Shown in pieces: positions 27,701 to 41,043 of a stretch of DNA of 64,000 bases. This DNA comes from Coriaria nepalensis (Eukaryota > Streptophyta > Magnoliopsida > Cucurbitales > Coriariaceae), in the NCBI GenBank assembly GCA_027186245.1, contig CP114483.1:5094001-5158000 (forward strand). Reading direction: 5' to 3'. How positions within the stretch are numbered: the stretch's first letter is position 1; each line of letters opens with the position of its first letter. Position numbers and translations under genes: made by a program. The notes under the pieces are model-generated. The model was not told the DNA's origin. It worked only from the letters and a program-made list of their open reading frames with translations, and searched no databases.

Positions 27701-29545
27701 TTTAAGGTTAAACAAACGCACACATATCCTCTAAAGATCATTACCATGTTGTCCACAAAACTCGTGTTTGAAGTGTGAAAATAGAATTTGTTCGAATCCC
27801 CTTCGTATGATTAATTAGTTTGAGGTGAGTCATTAACATGATTATAAGGTGAAACAAATGCACACATATCCCACTAAGATCATTAGTATGTTTTGCATGA
27901 AACTCGTGTTTGAAGTGAGAAAATAGAATTCGTTTGAATCCTCTTCATATGATGCATTTGCTTTAGGTGACTCATTGACATGATTTTAAGGTGAAACAAA
28001 TGCATACATATCCCCCAAAGATCATTAGCATGTTGTGCACGCAACTCGTGTTTAAAATGCGAAAATAGACTTCGTTTGAATCCCCGTCATATGATTCATT
28101 GGCTTGAGGTGACGCATTGAAAAGCTTTTATGGTGAAACAACTGCACGCATATCCCTCAAAGGACATGAGCATGTGCTGAATTAAACTAGTGTTTGTAGT
28201 GCAAAAATAGATTTCGTGCGAATCCCTATCATAAGATTCATTGACTTGAGGTGACTCATTGACATGATTTTAAGGTGAAACAAATGGACACTTATCTCCC
28301 TAAGACCATTAGTATGTTATGCACGAAACTCGTGTTTGAAGTGAGAAAATAGAATTCATTTGAATCCCCGTCATATGATTCATTTGCTTGAGGTGACTGA
28401 TTTACATGATTTTAAGGTGAAACAAATGTATATATATTCCCCAAAGATCATTAGCATGTTGCGCACGAAACTCGTGTTTGAAGTCCGAAATTAGATTCGT
28501 CTGAATCTCCTTCATATGATTAATTGGATTGAGGTGAGTCATTAACCTGATTTTAAGGTGAAACAAATGCACACATATCTCCCCAAGGATCATTAGCATG
28601 TTGTGCACAAAACTCATCTTTGAAGTGCGAGAATAGAATTTGTTCGAATCCCCTTTGTATGATTAATGAGATTGAGGTGAGGCATTGACATGATTATAAG
28701 GTGAAACAAATGCACACATATCCCCCGAAGATCATTAGCATGTTGTGCACGAAACTCATGTTTGGAGTGGGAAAATAGAATTTTGTCGAATCCCCTTCAT
28801 AAGATTCATTGGCTTGAGGTGACTTATTGACCTGATTTTAAGGTAAACCAAATGCACACAATCCCCCAAAGGCCATTTGCATGTTGTCCACAAAACTCAT
28901 GTTTAAAATGTGAAAATAGACTTCGTTTGAATCCCCGTCATATGATTCATTGGTTTGAGGTGACTTATTGAAAAGATTTTATGGTGAAACAACTGCATGC
29001 ATATCCCTCAAAGGACATTAGCATGTTGTGAATTAAACTAGTGTTTGTGGTGCAAAAATAGACTTCATTCGAATCCCTATCATAAGATTTATTGGCCTGA
29101 GGTGACTCATTGACATGATTTTAAGGTGAAACAAATGCACACATATCCCCCTCAGATCATTAGTATGTTATGCGTGAAACTCGTGTTTGAAGTGAAAAAA
29201 TAGAATTCATTTGAATCCCCGTCATATGATTCATTTGCTTGAGGTGACTGATTTACATGATTTTAAGGTGAAACAAATGTATGTATATCCCCCAAAGATC
29301 ATTAGCATGTTGTGCACGAAACTCGTGTTTGAAGTCCGGAATTAGAATTCGTCCGAATCCCCTTCATATGATTAATTTGATTGAGGTGAGTCATTAACAT
29401 GATTTTAAGGTTAAACAAACGCACACATATCCTCCAAAGATCATTACCATGTTGTGCACAAAACTCGTGTTTGAAGTGTGAAAATAGAATTTGTTCGAAT
29501 CCCCTTCGTATGATTAATTAGTTTGAGGTGAGTCATTGACATGAT
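24708..29545 (+). repeat. Hexameric higher-order repeat, 853-bp unit, four copies plus flanks
   Basis: The phase marker TTTAC(A/C)TGATTTTAAGG starts at 25843, 26696, 27549, 28401 and 29252, spacings 853, 853, 852 and 851 bp. An earlier related copy at 24708 is 1135 bp away, eight monomers, with two extra monomers around 25.26-25.55 kb. The first two copies agree almost base for base by eye, for example GTATGTTTTGCATGAAAC at 26180 and 27033. The odd base in 853 (6 x 142 + 1) is an extra G in CATATGGATTC shared by those copies and absent in the third. One monomer carries CATGTGCTGAATTAAAC and an AAGCTT, seen only in this zone. Confidence 0.93.
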
Positions 29546-31509
29546 TTTAAGGTGAAACAAATGCATACATATCCCTCAAATATCATTAGTATGTTTTGCA
29601 CAAAACATGTGTTTGAAATGTGAAAATAGACTTCGTTCCAATCCCCACCATATGATTCTTTGGCTTGAGGTGACTCATTGACATGATTTTAAGGTGAAAC
29701 AAATGCATATATATCTCCCAAAGATCATTAGAATGTTGTGTACGAAACTCGTGTTTGAAATGCAAAATTAGAATTCGTTCGAATCCCCTTCATATGATTG
29801 ATGGAATTGAGGTGAGTCATTAACATGATTTCAAGGTGAAAGAAATGCAGACATATCCCGCAAAGATCATTAGCATGTTGTGCAAGAAACTCGTGTTTGA
29901 AGAGCGAAATAGAATTCATTCAAATCCCTTCGTATGATTAATTAGATTGAGCTGAGTCATTGACATGATTTTAAGGTGAAACAAAAGCACACATATCCCC
30001 CAAAGATCATTACCATGTTGTGCACAAAACTCGTTTTTAAAATGGGAAAATAGATTTTGTCTAAATCCCCGTCATATGATTCATTGGCTTGAGGTGACTC
30101 ATTGAAAAGATTTTATGTTGAAACAACTGCACACATATCCCTCAAAGGACATGAGCATGTTATGCATTAAACTAGTGTTTGGAGTGCAAAATAGACTTTG
30201 TTGGAATCCCCATCATATGTTTCATTGGCTTGAGGTGACTCATTGACTTGATTTTAAGGTGAACCAAATGCACACAATCCTCCAAAGGTCATTAGCTTAT
30301 TGTGCACAAAACTTGTGTTTAAAGTGCGAAATTAGAATTCGTTCGAATCCACGTCATATAATTCATTTGCTTCAGGTGACTAATTGACAAGATTTTAAGG
30401 TGAAACAAATGAACACATATCCCCTAAAGATCATTACCATGTTGTGCACGAAACTCGTGTTTGAAGTGTGAAAATAGAATTCGTTTGAATCCTCGTCATA
30501 TGATTCATTTGCTTGAGGTTACTCATTGACATTATTTTAAGGTGAAACAAATGCATACATATCCCCCAAAGAGCATTAACATGTTGTGCATGAAACTCAT
30601 GTTTAAAGTACGAAATTAGAATTCCCTTCATATGATTCAGCAGCTTGAGGTGATTAATTGACATGATTTTAAGGTGAAGCAAATGCACACATATCCCCCG
30701 GAGATCATTAGCGTGTTATGCATGCAACTCCTGTTAGAAGTTTGAAAATAGACTTCGTTTGAATCCCCGTCATATGATTCATTTGCTTGAGATGACTCAT
30801 TGACATGATTTTAAGGTGAAACAAATGCACACATCCCAAGATCATTAGCATGTTGTGCACGAAACTCGTTTTTGAAGAGCGAAATTAGAATTCGTTCGAA
30901 TCCCCTCCATGTGATTCATTTGCTTGAGTTGACTCATTGATATGATTTTATGGTGAAAAATTACACACATATTTCCCAAAGATCATTAGCGTGTTGTGCA
31001 CAAAACTCGTATTTGAAGTGCGAAAATAGACTTCGTCCCATTCCCCATCATATGATTAATTGGCTCGAGGTGACTCATAGACATGATTTTAAGGTCAAAC
31101 TAACGCATACAAATCCCCCCAAAAGATCATTAGCAAGTTGTGCATGAAACTCATGTTTAAAGTGCGAAATTACAATTCGTTTGAATCTCCTTCATTTGAT
31201 TCATTGGCATGAGGTGACTCATTGATATGATTTTATGGTGAAAGAAATGCACACAAATCCCCCAAAGATAATTAGCATGTTGTGCACAAAACTCTTGTTT
31301 GAAGTGCGAAAATAGAATTCATTCGAAGCCCCTTCATGTGATTTATTGGCTTGAGGTGGCTCATTGACTTGATTTTAAGGTGAACTAAATGAACACAATC
31401 CCCCAAAAGTCATTAGCATGTTGTGCACAAAACTCATGTTTAAAATGCGAAAATAGACCTCGTCTGAATCCCCATCATATGATTCATTTGCTTAAGGTGA
31501 GTCATTAAC

Positions 31510-33670
31510 AAGATTTTAAGGTGAACCAAATGCACATAATCCCCCAAAGGTCATTAGCATGTTGTGCATAAAACTCGTGTTTAAAATGCAAAAGTAGACT
31601 TCGTCTGAATCCCCATCATATGATTCATTGGCTTGAGGTGACTCATTGAAAAGCTTTTATGGTGAAACAACTGCACACATATCCTCAAAAGACATTAGCA
31701 TGTTGTGCATTAAACTAGTGTTTGGAGTGCAAAATTAGGCTTCGTTCGAATCCCCATCATACGATTCATTGGCTTGAGATGACTCATTGACTTGATTTTA
31801 AGGTGAACCAAATGCACACAATCCCCCAAAGGTCATTAGCTTGTTGAGCACAAAACTTGTGTTTAAAGTACGAAATTAGAATTTGTTCCAATCCGCATCA
31901 TATGTTTCATTTGCTTGAGGTGACTCATTGACATTATTTTAGAGTGAAACAAATGCACACATATCCCCCAAAGATCATTAGCATGTTGTGCACGAAACTC
32001 GTGTTTGAAGTACGAAAATAGAATTCGTTTGAATCCCCTACGTATGATTAATTAGATTAAGGTGAGTCATTAACAGGATTTTAAGGTGAAGCAAATGCAC
32101 ACATATCCCTCAAAGATCATTACCATGTTGTGCACGAAACTCGTGCTTGAAGTGTAAAAATAGAATTCGTTTCAATCCTCGTCATATGATTCATTTGCTT
32201 GGGGTGACATCATTTTAAGCTAAAACAAATGCATACATATCCCCCAAAGATCATTAACATGTTTTGCACGAAACTCATGTTTGAAGTACGAAATTAGAAT
32301 TCGTTCAAATCCCCTTAATATGATTCATCGGCTTAAGATGACTAATTTACATGATTTTAAGCTGAAACAAATGCACACATATCCCCAGAGATCATTAGCG
32401 TGTTGTCCATAAAACTCGTGTTTAAAATGCGAAAATAGACTTCGTCTGAATCCCCGTCATATGATTCATTTGCTTGAGGCTAGTCATTGACAAGATTTGC
32501 TTGAGATGACTAATTGACATGATTTTAAGGTGAAACAAATGCACACATATCCCCTAGAGATCATTAGCGTGTTGTCCATAAAACTCGTGTTTAAAATGCG
32601 AAAATAGACTTCGTCTGAATCCCCGTCATATGATTCATTTGCCTGAGGCGTGTCATTGACAAGATTTTAAGGTCAAACAAATGCACACATATGCCCCAAA
32701 AATCATTAGCACGTTGTGCACGTAACTCGTGTCTGAAGTGTGAAAATAGATTTCGTTCCAATCCCCGTTATATGAATCATTGGCTTGAGATGACTCATTG
32801 ACATGATTTTAAGTTGAAACAAATGCATACATATCCCCCAAAGATCATTAGCATGTTGTGCATGAAACTCGTGTTTGGAATGTGAAAATAAAATTCGGTC
32901 GAACCCCCTACATACGATTCATTTGCTTGAGGTGACTCATTGACAAGATTTTAAGGTGAAACAAATGCACACATATCCCGCCAAAGATCATTAGCATGTT
33001 GTGCATGAAACTTGTGTTTGAAGTGCGAAAATAGAATTTGGTTGAACTCCCGACATACGATGCATCGGCTTTAGGTGACTCATTGACATGATTTTAAGGT
33101 GAAAACGATGCCCACATATCCTCTAAAGATCATTAGCATGTTGTGCACGAAACTCGGGTTTGAAGTAATTAAATAAAATTCGTTCGAATCCCCTTTATAC
33201 GATTCGGTCAAATCCCCTTCCGATGATTCATTCTCTTGAGCTGACTCATTGACCTGATTTTAAGGTGAACCAAATGCACATAATCCCCCAAAGGTCATTA
33301 GCATGTTGTGCATAAAACTCGTGTTTAAAATGCAAAAGTAGACTTCGTCTGAATCCCCATCATATGATTCATTGGCTTGAGGTGACTCATTGAAAAGCTT
33401 TTGTGGTGAAACAACTGCACACATATCCTCAAAGGACATTAGCATGTTGTGCATTAAACTAGTGTTTGGAGTGCAAAATTAGGCTTCGTTCGAATCCCCA
33501 TCATACGATTCATTGGGTTGAGATGACTCATTGACTTGATTTTAAGGTGAACCAAATGCACACAATCCCCCAAAGGTCATTAGCTTGTTGTGCACAAAAC
33601 TTGTGTTTAAAGTACGAAATTAGAATTTGTTCCAATCCGCATCATATGTTTCATTTGCTTGAGGTGATTC
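31510..33670 (+). repeat. Duplicated block of about 420 bp, 1744 bp apart
   Basis: A three-monomer block at about 31510-31930 recurs at about 33250-33670, with the anchor GTTGTGCATAAAACTCGTG at 31561 and 33305. Shared private changes include CATATCCTCAAA, GCAAAATTAGGCTTCG and CCGCATCATATGTTTCATT. The offset is about 40 bp over 12 monomers. The interval includes a monomer near 33190-33220 with an internal partial duplication and a 169-bp spacing near 32.4-32.6 kb. A weaker relative lies at 34.36-34.58 kb. Confidence 0.75.
32401..32660 (+). repeat. Irregular monomer pair with 169-bp spacing
   Basis: Two near-identical monomers carrying TGTTGTCCATAAAACTCGTG start at 32401 and 32570, spacing 169 bp instead of 142. 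The extra 27 bp comes from a junction near 32495-32505, where GACAAGATTTGCTTGAGATG joins the end of one monomer segment back to an earlier segment. This is a small out-of-register duplication. Confidence 0.7.
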
Positions 33671-36145
33671 ATTGACATGATTTTAAGGTGAAACAAATGC
33701 ACACATATCCCCCCAAAGATCATTAGCACGTTGTGCACGAAACTCGTGTTTGAAGTACGAAAATAGAATTCCGTCGAACCCCCTATATACGATTCATCAG
33801 CTTTTGGTGACTCATTGCCATGATTTTAAGGTGAAACAAATGCCCACATATCCCTAATGATCATTAGCATGTTGTGCACGAAACTCATGTTTGAAGTATG
33901 ATAATAGTATTCGTTCGGATCACCTTCATATGATTCATTGGCTTGAGGTGACTCAGTGATAAGATTTCATAGTGAAATAAATACACACATATACCCCAAA
34001 GATCATTAGCACGTTGTGCACAAAACTCCTGTTTGAAGTGCGAAAGTAGACTTCGTTCCTATCCTAATCATATGATTCGTTTGTCTAAGGTGACTCATTG
34101 ACATGATTTTAAGGTGAAATAAATGCATACATAACCCCCGAAGATCATTAGCATGTTGTGCTCGAAACTCGTGTTTGAAATGCGAAAGTAAAATTCGTCT
34201 GAATCCCCATCATATGATTCATTTGCATGAGGGGAGTCATTGACATGATTTTAATGTCCAAAAAAATGCTCACATATCCCCTTGAGGTCATTAGCATGTT
34301 GTGCACAAAATTCGTGTTTAAAATGCGAAAATAGACTTCGTCTGAATCCCCATCAAATGATTCATTGGCTTGAGGTGACTCATTGAAAAGCTTTTATGGT
34401 GAAACAACTGCACACATATCCCTCAAAGGACATTAGCATGTTGTGCATTAAACTAGGGTTTAGAGTGCAAAAATAGGCTTTGTTCAAATCCCCATCATAC
34501 GATTCATTGGCTTGAGATGACTCATTGACTTGATTTTAAGGTGAACCAAATGCACACAATCCCCCAAAGGTCATTAGCTTGTTGTGCACAAAACTCGTGT
34601 TTGAAATGCGAAAGTAAAATTCGTCTCAATCCCCGTCATATGATTCATTTGCATGAGGTCAGTCATTGATATGATTTTAATGTCAAAAAAATGCACACAT
34701 ATCCCCTAGAGGTCATTAGCATGTAGTGCACAAAATTCGTGTTTAAAATAAAAAAATAGACTTCGTCTGAATCCCCGTCATATGATTCATTTGCATGAGG
34801 TGAGTCATTGACATTACTTTAAGGTCAAATAGATGCACACATATCCCACAAAGCTCATTAGCATGTTGTGCACGCAACTCGTGTTTGAATTGTGAAAATA
34901 GACTTCGTTCCAATCCCCATCATATGATTCATTAGCTTGAGCTGACTCATTGACCTGATTTTAAGGTGAACCAAGTGCACACAATCCCCCAAAGGTCATT
35001 AGCATGTTGTGCACTAAACTCATGTTTAAAATGCGAAAATAGACTTTGTCTGAATCCCCGTCATATGATTCATTTGCTTGAGGTGAGTCATTGACATGAT
35101 ATTAGGGTCAAACAAATGCACACATATCCCTCAAAGATAATTAGCATGCAGTGAATGCAACTAGTGTTTGATGTGTGAAAATAGATTTCGTTCCAATCCC
35201 CGTCATATGATTCATTGGCTTGAGATGACTCATTGACACGATTTTAAGGTGAAACAAATGCACACATATCCCCCATAGATCATCAACATGTTGTGCAAAA
35301 ACCTCATGTTTGAAGTGCGAAAATAGACTTCGTTCCAATCCCCATCATATGATTCATTGACTTGAGATGACTCATTGACATCATTTTAAGCTGAAACAAA
35401 TGCATACATATCCCCCCATATATCATTAGCATGTTGTGCACGAAACTCGTGTTTGAAGTGCGGAAATAGAATTCGGTCGAACCCCCTACATACGATTGAT
35501 CGGCTTTAGGTGACTTATTGACATGATTTTAAGGTGAAACAAATGCCCACATATCCCCTAAAGATCATTAGCGTGTTGTGCACGAAACTCGTGTTTGAAG
35601 AAAATAGAATTCGTTCGAATCCCCTCCATACGATTCATTTGCTTGAGGTGACTCATTTACATGATTTTAAGGTGAAACAAATGCACACATATCCCCTTAA
35701 AGATCATTAGCATGTTATGCACGAAACTCGTGTTTGAAGTACGAAAATAGAATTTAGTCGAACCCCCTATATACGATTCATCAGCTTTAGGTAACTCATT
35801 GCCATGATTTTAAGGTGAAACAAACGCCCACATATCCCCTAATGATCATTAGCATGTTGTGCACGAAACTCATGTTTGAAATATGAAAATAGAATTCGTT
35901 CAAATCGTCTTCATATGATTGATTGGCTTGAGGTGACTCATTGATAAGATTTTATAGTGAAATAAATGCACACATATACCCCAAAGATCATTAGCACGTT
36001 GTGCACAAAACTCGTGTTTGAAATGCGAAAATAGACTTCGTTCCGATCCCCATTATATGATTCGTTTGTTTAAAGTGACTCATTGACTTGATTTTAAGGT
36101 GAAATAAATGCATACATATCCCCCGAAGATCATTAGCATGTTGTG

Positions 36146-36790
36146 CTCGAAACTCGTGTTTGAAATGCGAAAGTAAAATTCGTCCGAATCCCCGTCATAT
36201 CATTCATTTGCATGAGGTGAGTCATTGACATGATTTTAATGTGAAAAAAATGCACACATATCGCCCCAAGCTCATTAGCATGTTCCGCACAAAATTCGTG
36301 TTCAAAATGCGAAAATAGACTTTGTCTGAGTCCCTGTCATGAATTTAAGGTGAAACAAATGCACACATATCCCCCAATGATCATTAGCATGTTGTGCATG
36401 AAACTCATGTTTCAAGTGCTAAAATAGAATTCGTTCGGATCCCCTTCATATGATTCGTTGCCTTGAGGTGAATCATTGACCGGATTGTAAGGTGAACAAA
36501 TGCACACAATCCCCTAAAGGTCATTAATATGTTGTGCACAAAACTCGTGTTTAAAATGCGAAAATAGACTTCGTCTGAATCCCCGTCATATGATTCATTT
36601 GCTTGAGGTGACTCATTGACATAATTTTAAGGTCAAACAAATGCACACATATCCCCCAATCATCATTAGCATGTTGTGCATGAAACTCCTATTTGAAGTG
36701 CGAAAATAGAATTCGTTCGGATCCCCTTCATATGATTCATTGCCTTGAGGTGACTCATTGACCGGATTGTAAGGTGAACAAATGCACACA
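36146..36790 (+). repeat. Block duplicated at 39232-39876 (offset 3086 bp)
   Basis: About 640 bp is nearly identical to 39232-39876. Both copies carry the same truncated monomer (CCCTGTCATGAATTTAAGG), GCATGTTCCGCAC, CAAGTGCTAAAATAG and CGGATTGTAAGG. Because the rare truncation is shared, this is a copy of a defined segment and not a chance meeting of similar monomers. Confidence 0.85.
36325..36355 (+). repeat. Truncated monomer, partner of 39424
   Basis: CCCTGTCAT joins GAATTTAAGGTG, removing about 45 bp of the monomer including its TGACTCA site. The identical junction at 39424 shows that one deletion was later copied. Confidence 0.85.
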
Positions 36791-38065
36791 ATCCCCCAAA
36801 GGTCATTAATATGTTGTGCACAAAACTCGTTTTTGAAATGCGAAGGTAAAATTCGTCCCAATCCCCGTCATATGATTCATTTGTTTGTGGTAAGTCATTG
36901 ACATGATTTTAATGTCAAAAAAATGCACACATATCCCCCAAAGGTCATTAGCATGTTGTGCACAAATTTCGTGTTTAAAATTGCAAAACTAGACTTCTTC
37001 TTAATCCCCGTCATATGATTCATTTGCTTGAGGTGACTCATCGACATAATTTTAAGGTCAAACAAATGCACACATATCCCCCAATGATCATTAGCATGTT
37101 GTGCATGAAACTCCTGTTTCAAGTGCGAAAATAGAATTCGTTCGGATCCCCTTCATATGATTCATTGCCTTGAGGTGACTCATTGACCGGATTGTAAGGT
37201 GAACAAATGCACACAATCCCCCAAAGGTCATTAATATGTTGTGCACAAAACTCGTGTTTGAAATGCGAAAATAGACTTTGTCTGAATTCCCGTCATATGA
37301 TTCATTTGCTTGAGATGACTCATTGACATAATTTGAAGGTCAAACAAATGCACACATATCCCCCAATGCTCATTAGCATGTTCTGCATGAAACTCCTATT
37401 TGAAGTGCGAAAATAGAATTCGTTCGGATCCCGTTCATATGATTCATTGCCTTGAGGTGACTCATTGACTGGATTGTAAGGTTAACAAGATGCACACAAT
37501 CCCCGAAAGGTCATTAATATGTTGTGCACAAAACTCGTGTTTGAAAGGCGAAAGTAAACTTCGTCCGAATCCCCGTCATATGATTCATTTGCATGAGGTG
37601 AGTCATTGACATGATTTTAATGTCAAAAAAATGCACACATATCCCCCAAAGGTCATTAGCATGTTGTGCACAAAATTCGTGTTTAAAATGCGAAAAATAG
37701 ACTTCGTCTGAATCCCCGTCATATGATTCATTTGCATGAGGTGAGTCATTGACATTACTTTAAGGTCAAATAGATGAACACATATCCCACAAAGGTCATT
37801 AGCATGTTGTGCACGCAACTCGTGTTTGAATTGTGAAAATAGAGTTCGTTCAAATCCCCATCATATGATTCATTAACCTGAGCTAACTCATTGACCTGAT
37901 TTTAAGGTGAACCAAGTGCACACAATCCCCCAAATAGCATTAGCAAGTTGTGCACTAAACTCATGTTTAAAATGCGAAAATAGACTTTTTCTGAATCCCC
38001 GTCATATGATTCATTTGCTTGAGGTGAGTAATTGACATGATTTTAGGGTCAAGCAAATGCACACA

Positions 38066-41043
38066 TATCCCTCAAAGATAATTAGCATGCAGTGGACGCA
38101 ACTAGTGTTTGAAATGTGAAAATAGACTTCGTTCCAATCCCCATCATATGATTCATTGGCATGAGATGACTCATTGACATGGTTTTAAGGTGAACCAAAT
38201 GCACACAACCCCCTAAAGATCATTAGCATGTTGTGCAAAAAACTCATGTTTGAAGTGCGAAAATAGACTTCGTTCCAATCCCCATCATATGATTCATTTG
38301 CATGAGGTGAGTCATTGACATTACTTTAAGGTCAAATAAATGCACACATATCCCACAAAAGTCATTAGCATGTTGTGCACGCAACTCGTGTCTGAATTAT
38401 GAAAATAGACTTCGTTCCAATCCCCATCATATGATTCACTAGATTGAGCTAACTCATTGACCTGATTTAAGGGTGAACCAAGTGCACACAATCTCCCAAA
38501 GGTCATTAGCATGTTGTGCACTAAACTCATGTTTAAAATTAAAAAATAGACTTTGTCTGAATCCCCGTCATATGATTCATTTGCCTGAGGTGAGTCATTG
38601 ACATGATTTTAGGGTCAAACAAATGCACACAATATCCCCCAAAGATAAATAGCATGCAGTGGATGCAACTAGTGTTTGAAGTGTGAAAATAGACTTCGTC
38701 CCAATCCCCGTCATATGATTCATTGGCTTGAGATGACTCATTGACATGATTTTAAAGTGAAACAAATACCTACATATTTCCCATAGATCATTACCATGTT
38801 GAGCACGAAACTCGTGTTTGAAATGCGAAAATAAAATTCGGTCGAACCCCTTACATATGAGTCATTTGCTTGAGGTGACTCATTGACATGATTTTAAGGT
38901 GAAACAAATGCACACATATCCCCCCATATATCCTTAACATGTTGTGCACGAAACTCGTGTTTGAAGTGCGGAAATAGAATTCTATCGAACCCCCTATATA
39001 CAATTCATCGGCTTTAGGTGACTTATTGACATGATTTTAAGTTGAAACAAATGCCCACATAGCCCCTAAAGATCATTAGCATGTTTTGCACAGAAATCGT
39101 GTTTGAAGTAAGAAAATAGAATTCGTTCGAATCCCCTTCATACGATTCATTTGCTTGAGGTGACTCATTGACATGATTTTAAGGCGAAACAAGTGCACAC
39201 TTATCCCCCTAAAGATCATTAGCATGTTGTGCTCGAAACTCGTGTTTGAAATGCGAAAGTAAAATTCGTCCGAATCCCCGTCATATCATTCATTTGCATG
39301 AGGTGAGTCATTGACATGATTTTAATGTGAAAAAAATGCACACATATCCCCCCGAGCTCATTAGCATGTTCCGCACAAAATTCGTGTTCAAAATGCGAAA
39401 ATAGACTTTGTCTGAATCCCTGTCATGAATTTAAGGTGAAACAAATGCACACATATCCCCCAATGATCATTAGCATGTTGTGCATGAAACTCATGTTTCA
39501 AGTGCTAAAATAGAATTCGTTCGGATCCCCTTCATATGATTCGTTGCCTTGAGGTGACTCATTGACCGGATTGTAAGGTGAACAAATGCACACAATCCCC
39601 TAAAGGTCATTAATATGTTGTGCACAAAACTCGTGTTTAAAATGCGAAAATAGACTTCGTCTGAATCCCCGTCATATGATTCATTTGCTTGAGGTGACTC
39701 ATTGACATAATTTTAAGGTCAAACAAATGCACACATATCCCCCAATCATCATTAGCATGTTGTGCATGAAACTCCTATTTGAAGTGCGAAAATAGAATTC
39801 GTTCGGATCCCCTTCATATGATTCATTGCCTTGAGGTGACTCATTGACCGGATTGTAAGGTGAACAAATGCACGCATATCCCTCAAAGATAATTAGCATG
39901 CAGTGGACGCAACTAGTGTTTGAAATGTGAAAATAGACTTCGTTCCAATCCCCATCATATGATTCATTGGCATGAGATGACTCATTGACATGATTTTAAG
40001 GTGAACCAAATGCACACAACCCCCTAAAGATCATTAGCATGTTGTGCAAAAAACTCATGTTTGAAGTGCGAAAATAGACTTCGTTCCAATCCCCATCATA
40101 TGATTCATTTGCATGAGGTGAGTCATTGACATTACTTTAAGGTCAAATAAATGCACACATATCCCACAAAGGTCATTAGCATGTTGTGCACGCAACTCGT
40201 GTCTGAATTATGAAAATAGACTTCGTTCCAATCCCCATCATATGATTCACTAGATTGAGCTAACTCATTGACCTGATTTAAGGGTGAACCAAGTGCATAC
40301 AATCTCCCAAAGGTCATTAGCATGTTGTGCACTAAACTCATGTTTAAAATTAAAAAATAGACTTTGTCTGAATCCCCGTCATATGATTCATTTGCCTGAG
40401 GTGAGTCATTGACATGATTTTAGGGTCAAACAAATGCACACAATATCCCCCAAAGATAAATAGCATGCAGTGGATGCAACTAGTGTTTGAAGTGTGAAAA
40501 TAGACTTCGTCCCAATCCCCGTCATATGATTCATTGGCTTGAGATGACTCATTGACATGATTTTAAAGTGAAACAAATACCTACATATTTCCCATAGATC
40601 ATTACCATGTTGAGCACGAAACTCGTGTTTGAAATGCGAAAATAAAATTCGGTCGAACCCCTTACATATGAGTCATTTGCTTGAGGTGACTCATTGACAT
40701 GATTTTAAGGTGAAACAAATGCACACATATCCCCCCATATATCCTTAACATGTTGTGCACGAAACTCGTGTTTGAAGTGCGGAAATAGAATTCTATCGAA
40801 CCCCCTATATACAATTCATCGGCTTTAGGTGACTTATTGACATGATTTTAAGTTGAAACAAATGCCCACATAGCCCCTAAAGATCATTAGCATGTTTTGC
40901 ACAGAAATCGTGTTTGAAGTAAGAAAATAGAATTCGTTCGAATCCCCTTCATACGATTCATTTGCTTGAGGTGACTCATTGACATGATTTTAAGGCGAAA
41001 CAAGTGCACACTTATCCCCCTAAAGATCATTAGCATGTTGTGC
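38066..41043 (+). repeat. Tandem duplication, 1811-bp unit, second copy partial
   Basis: Anchors at 38081 and 39892 (ATTAGCATGCAGTGGACGCA), at 38318 and 40129 (CATTACTTTAAGGTC), and at 39181 and 40992 (AAGGCGAAACAAGTGCACAC) all give an offset of 1811 bp. Copy 1 is about 38066-39876 and copy 2 about 39877-41043, where GCTCG versus GCACG ends the match. The unit is not a whole number of monomers because it contains the truncated monomer at 39424. A further partial relative lies at 43.4-44.2 kb. Confidence 0.88.
39410..39440 (+). repeat. Truncated monomer, partner of 36340
   Basis: This is the same CCCTGTCAT to GAATTTAAGG junction as near 36340, inside the first 1811-bp unit. It serves as a dated marker of the block exchange. 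Confidence 0.85.
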
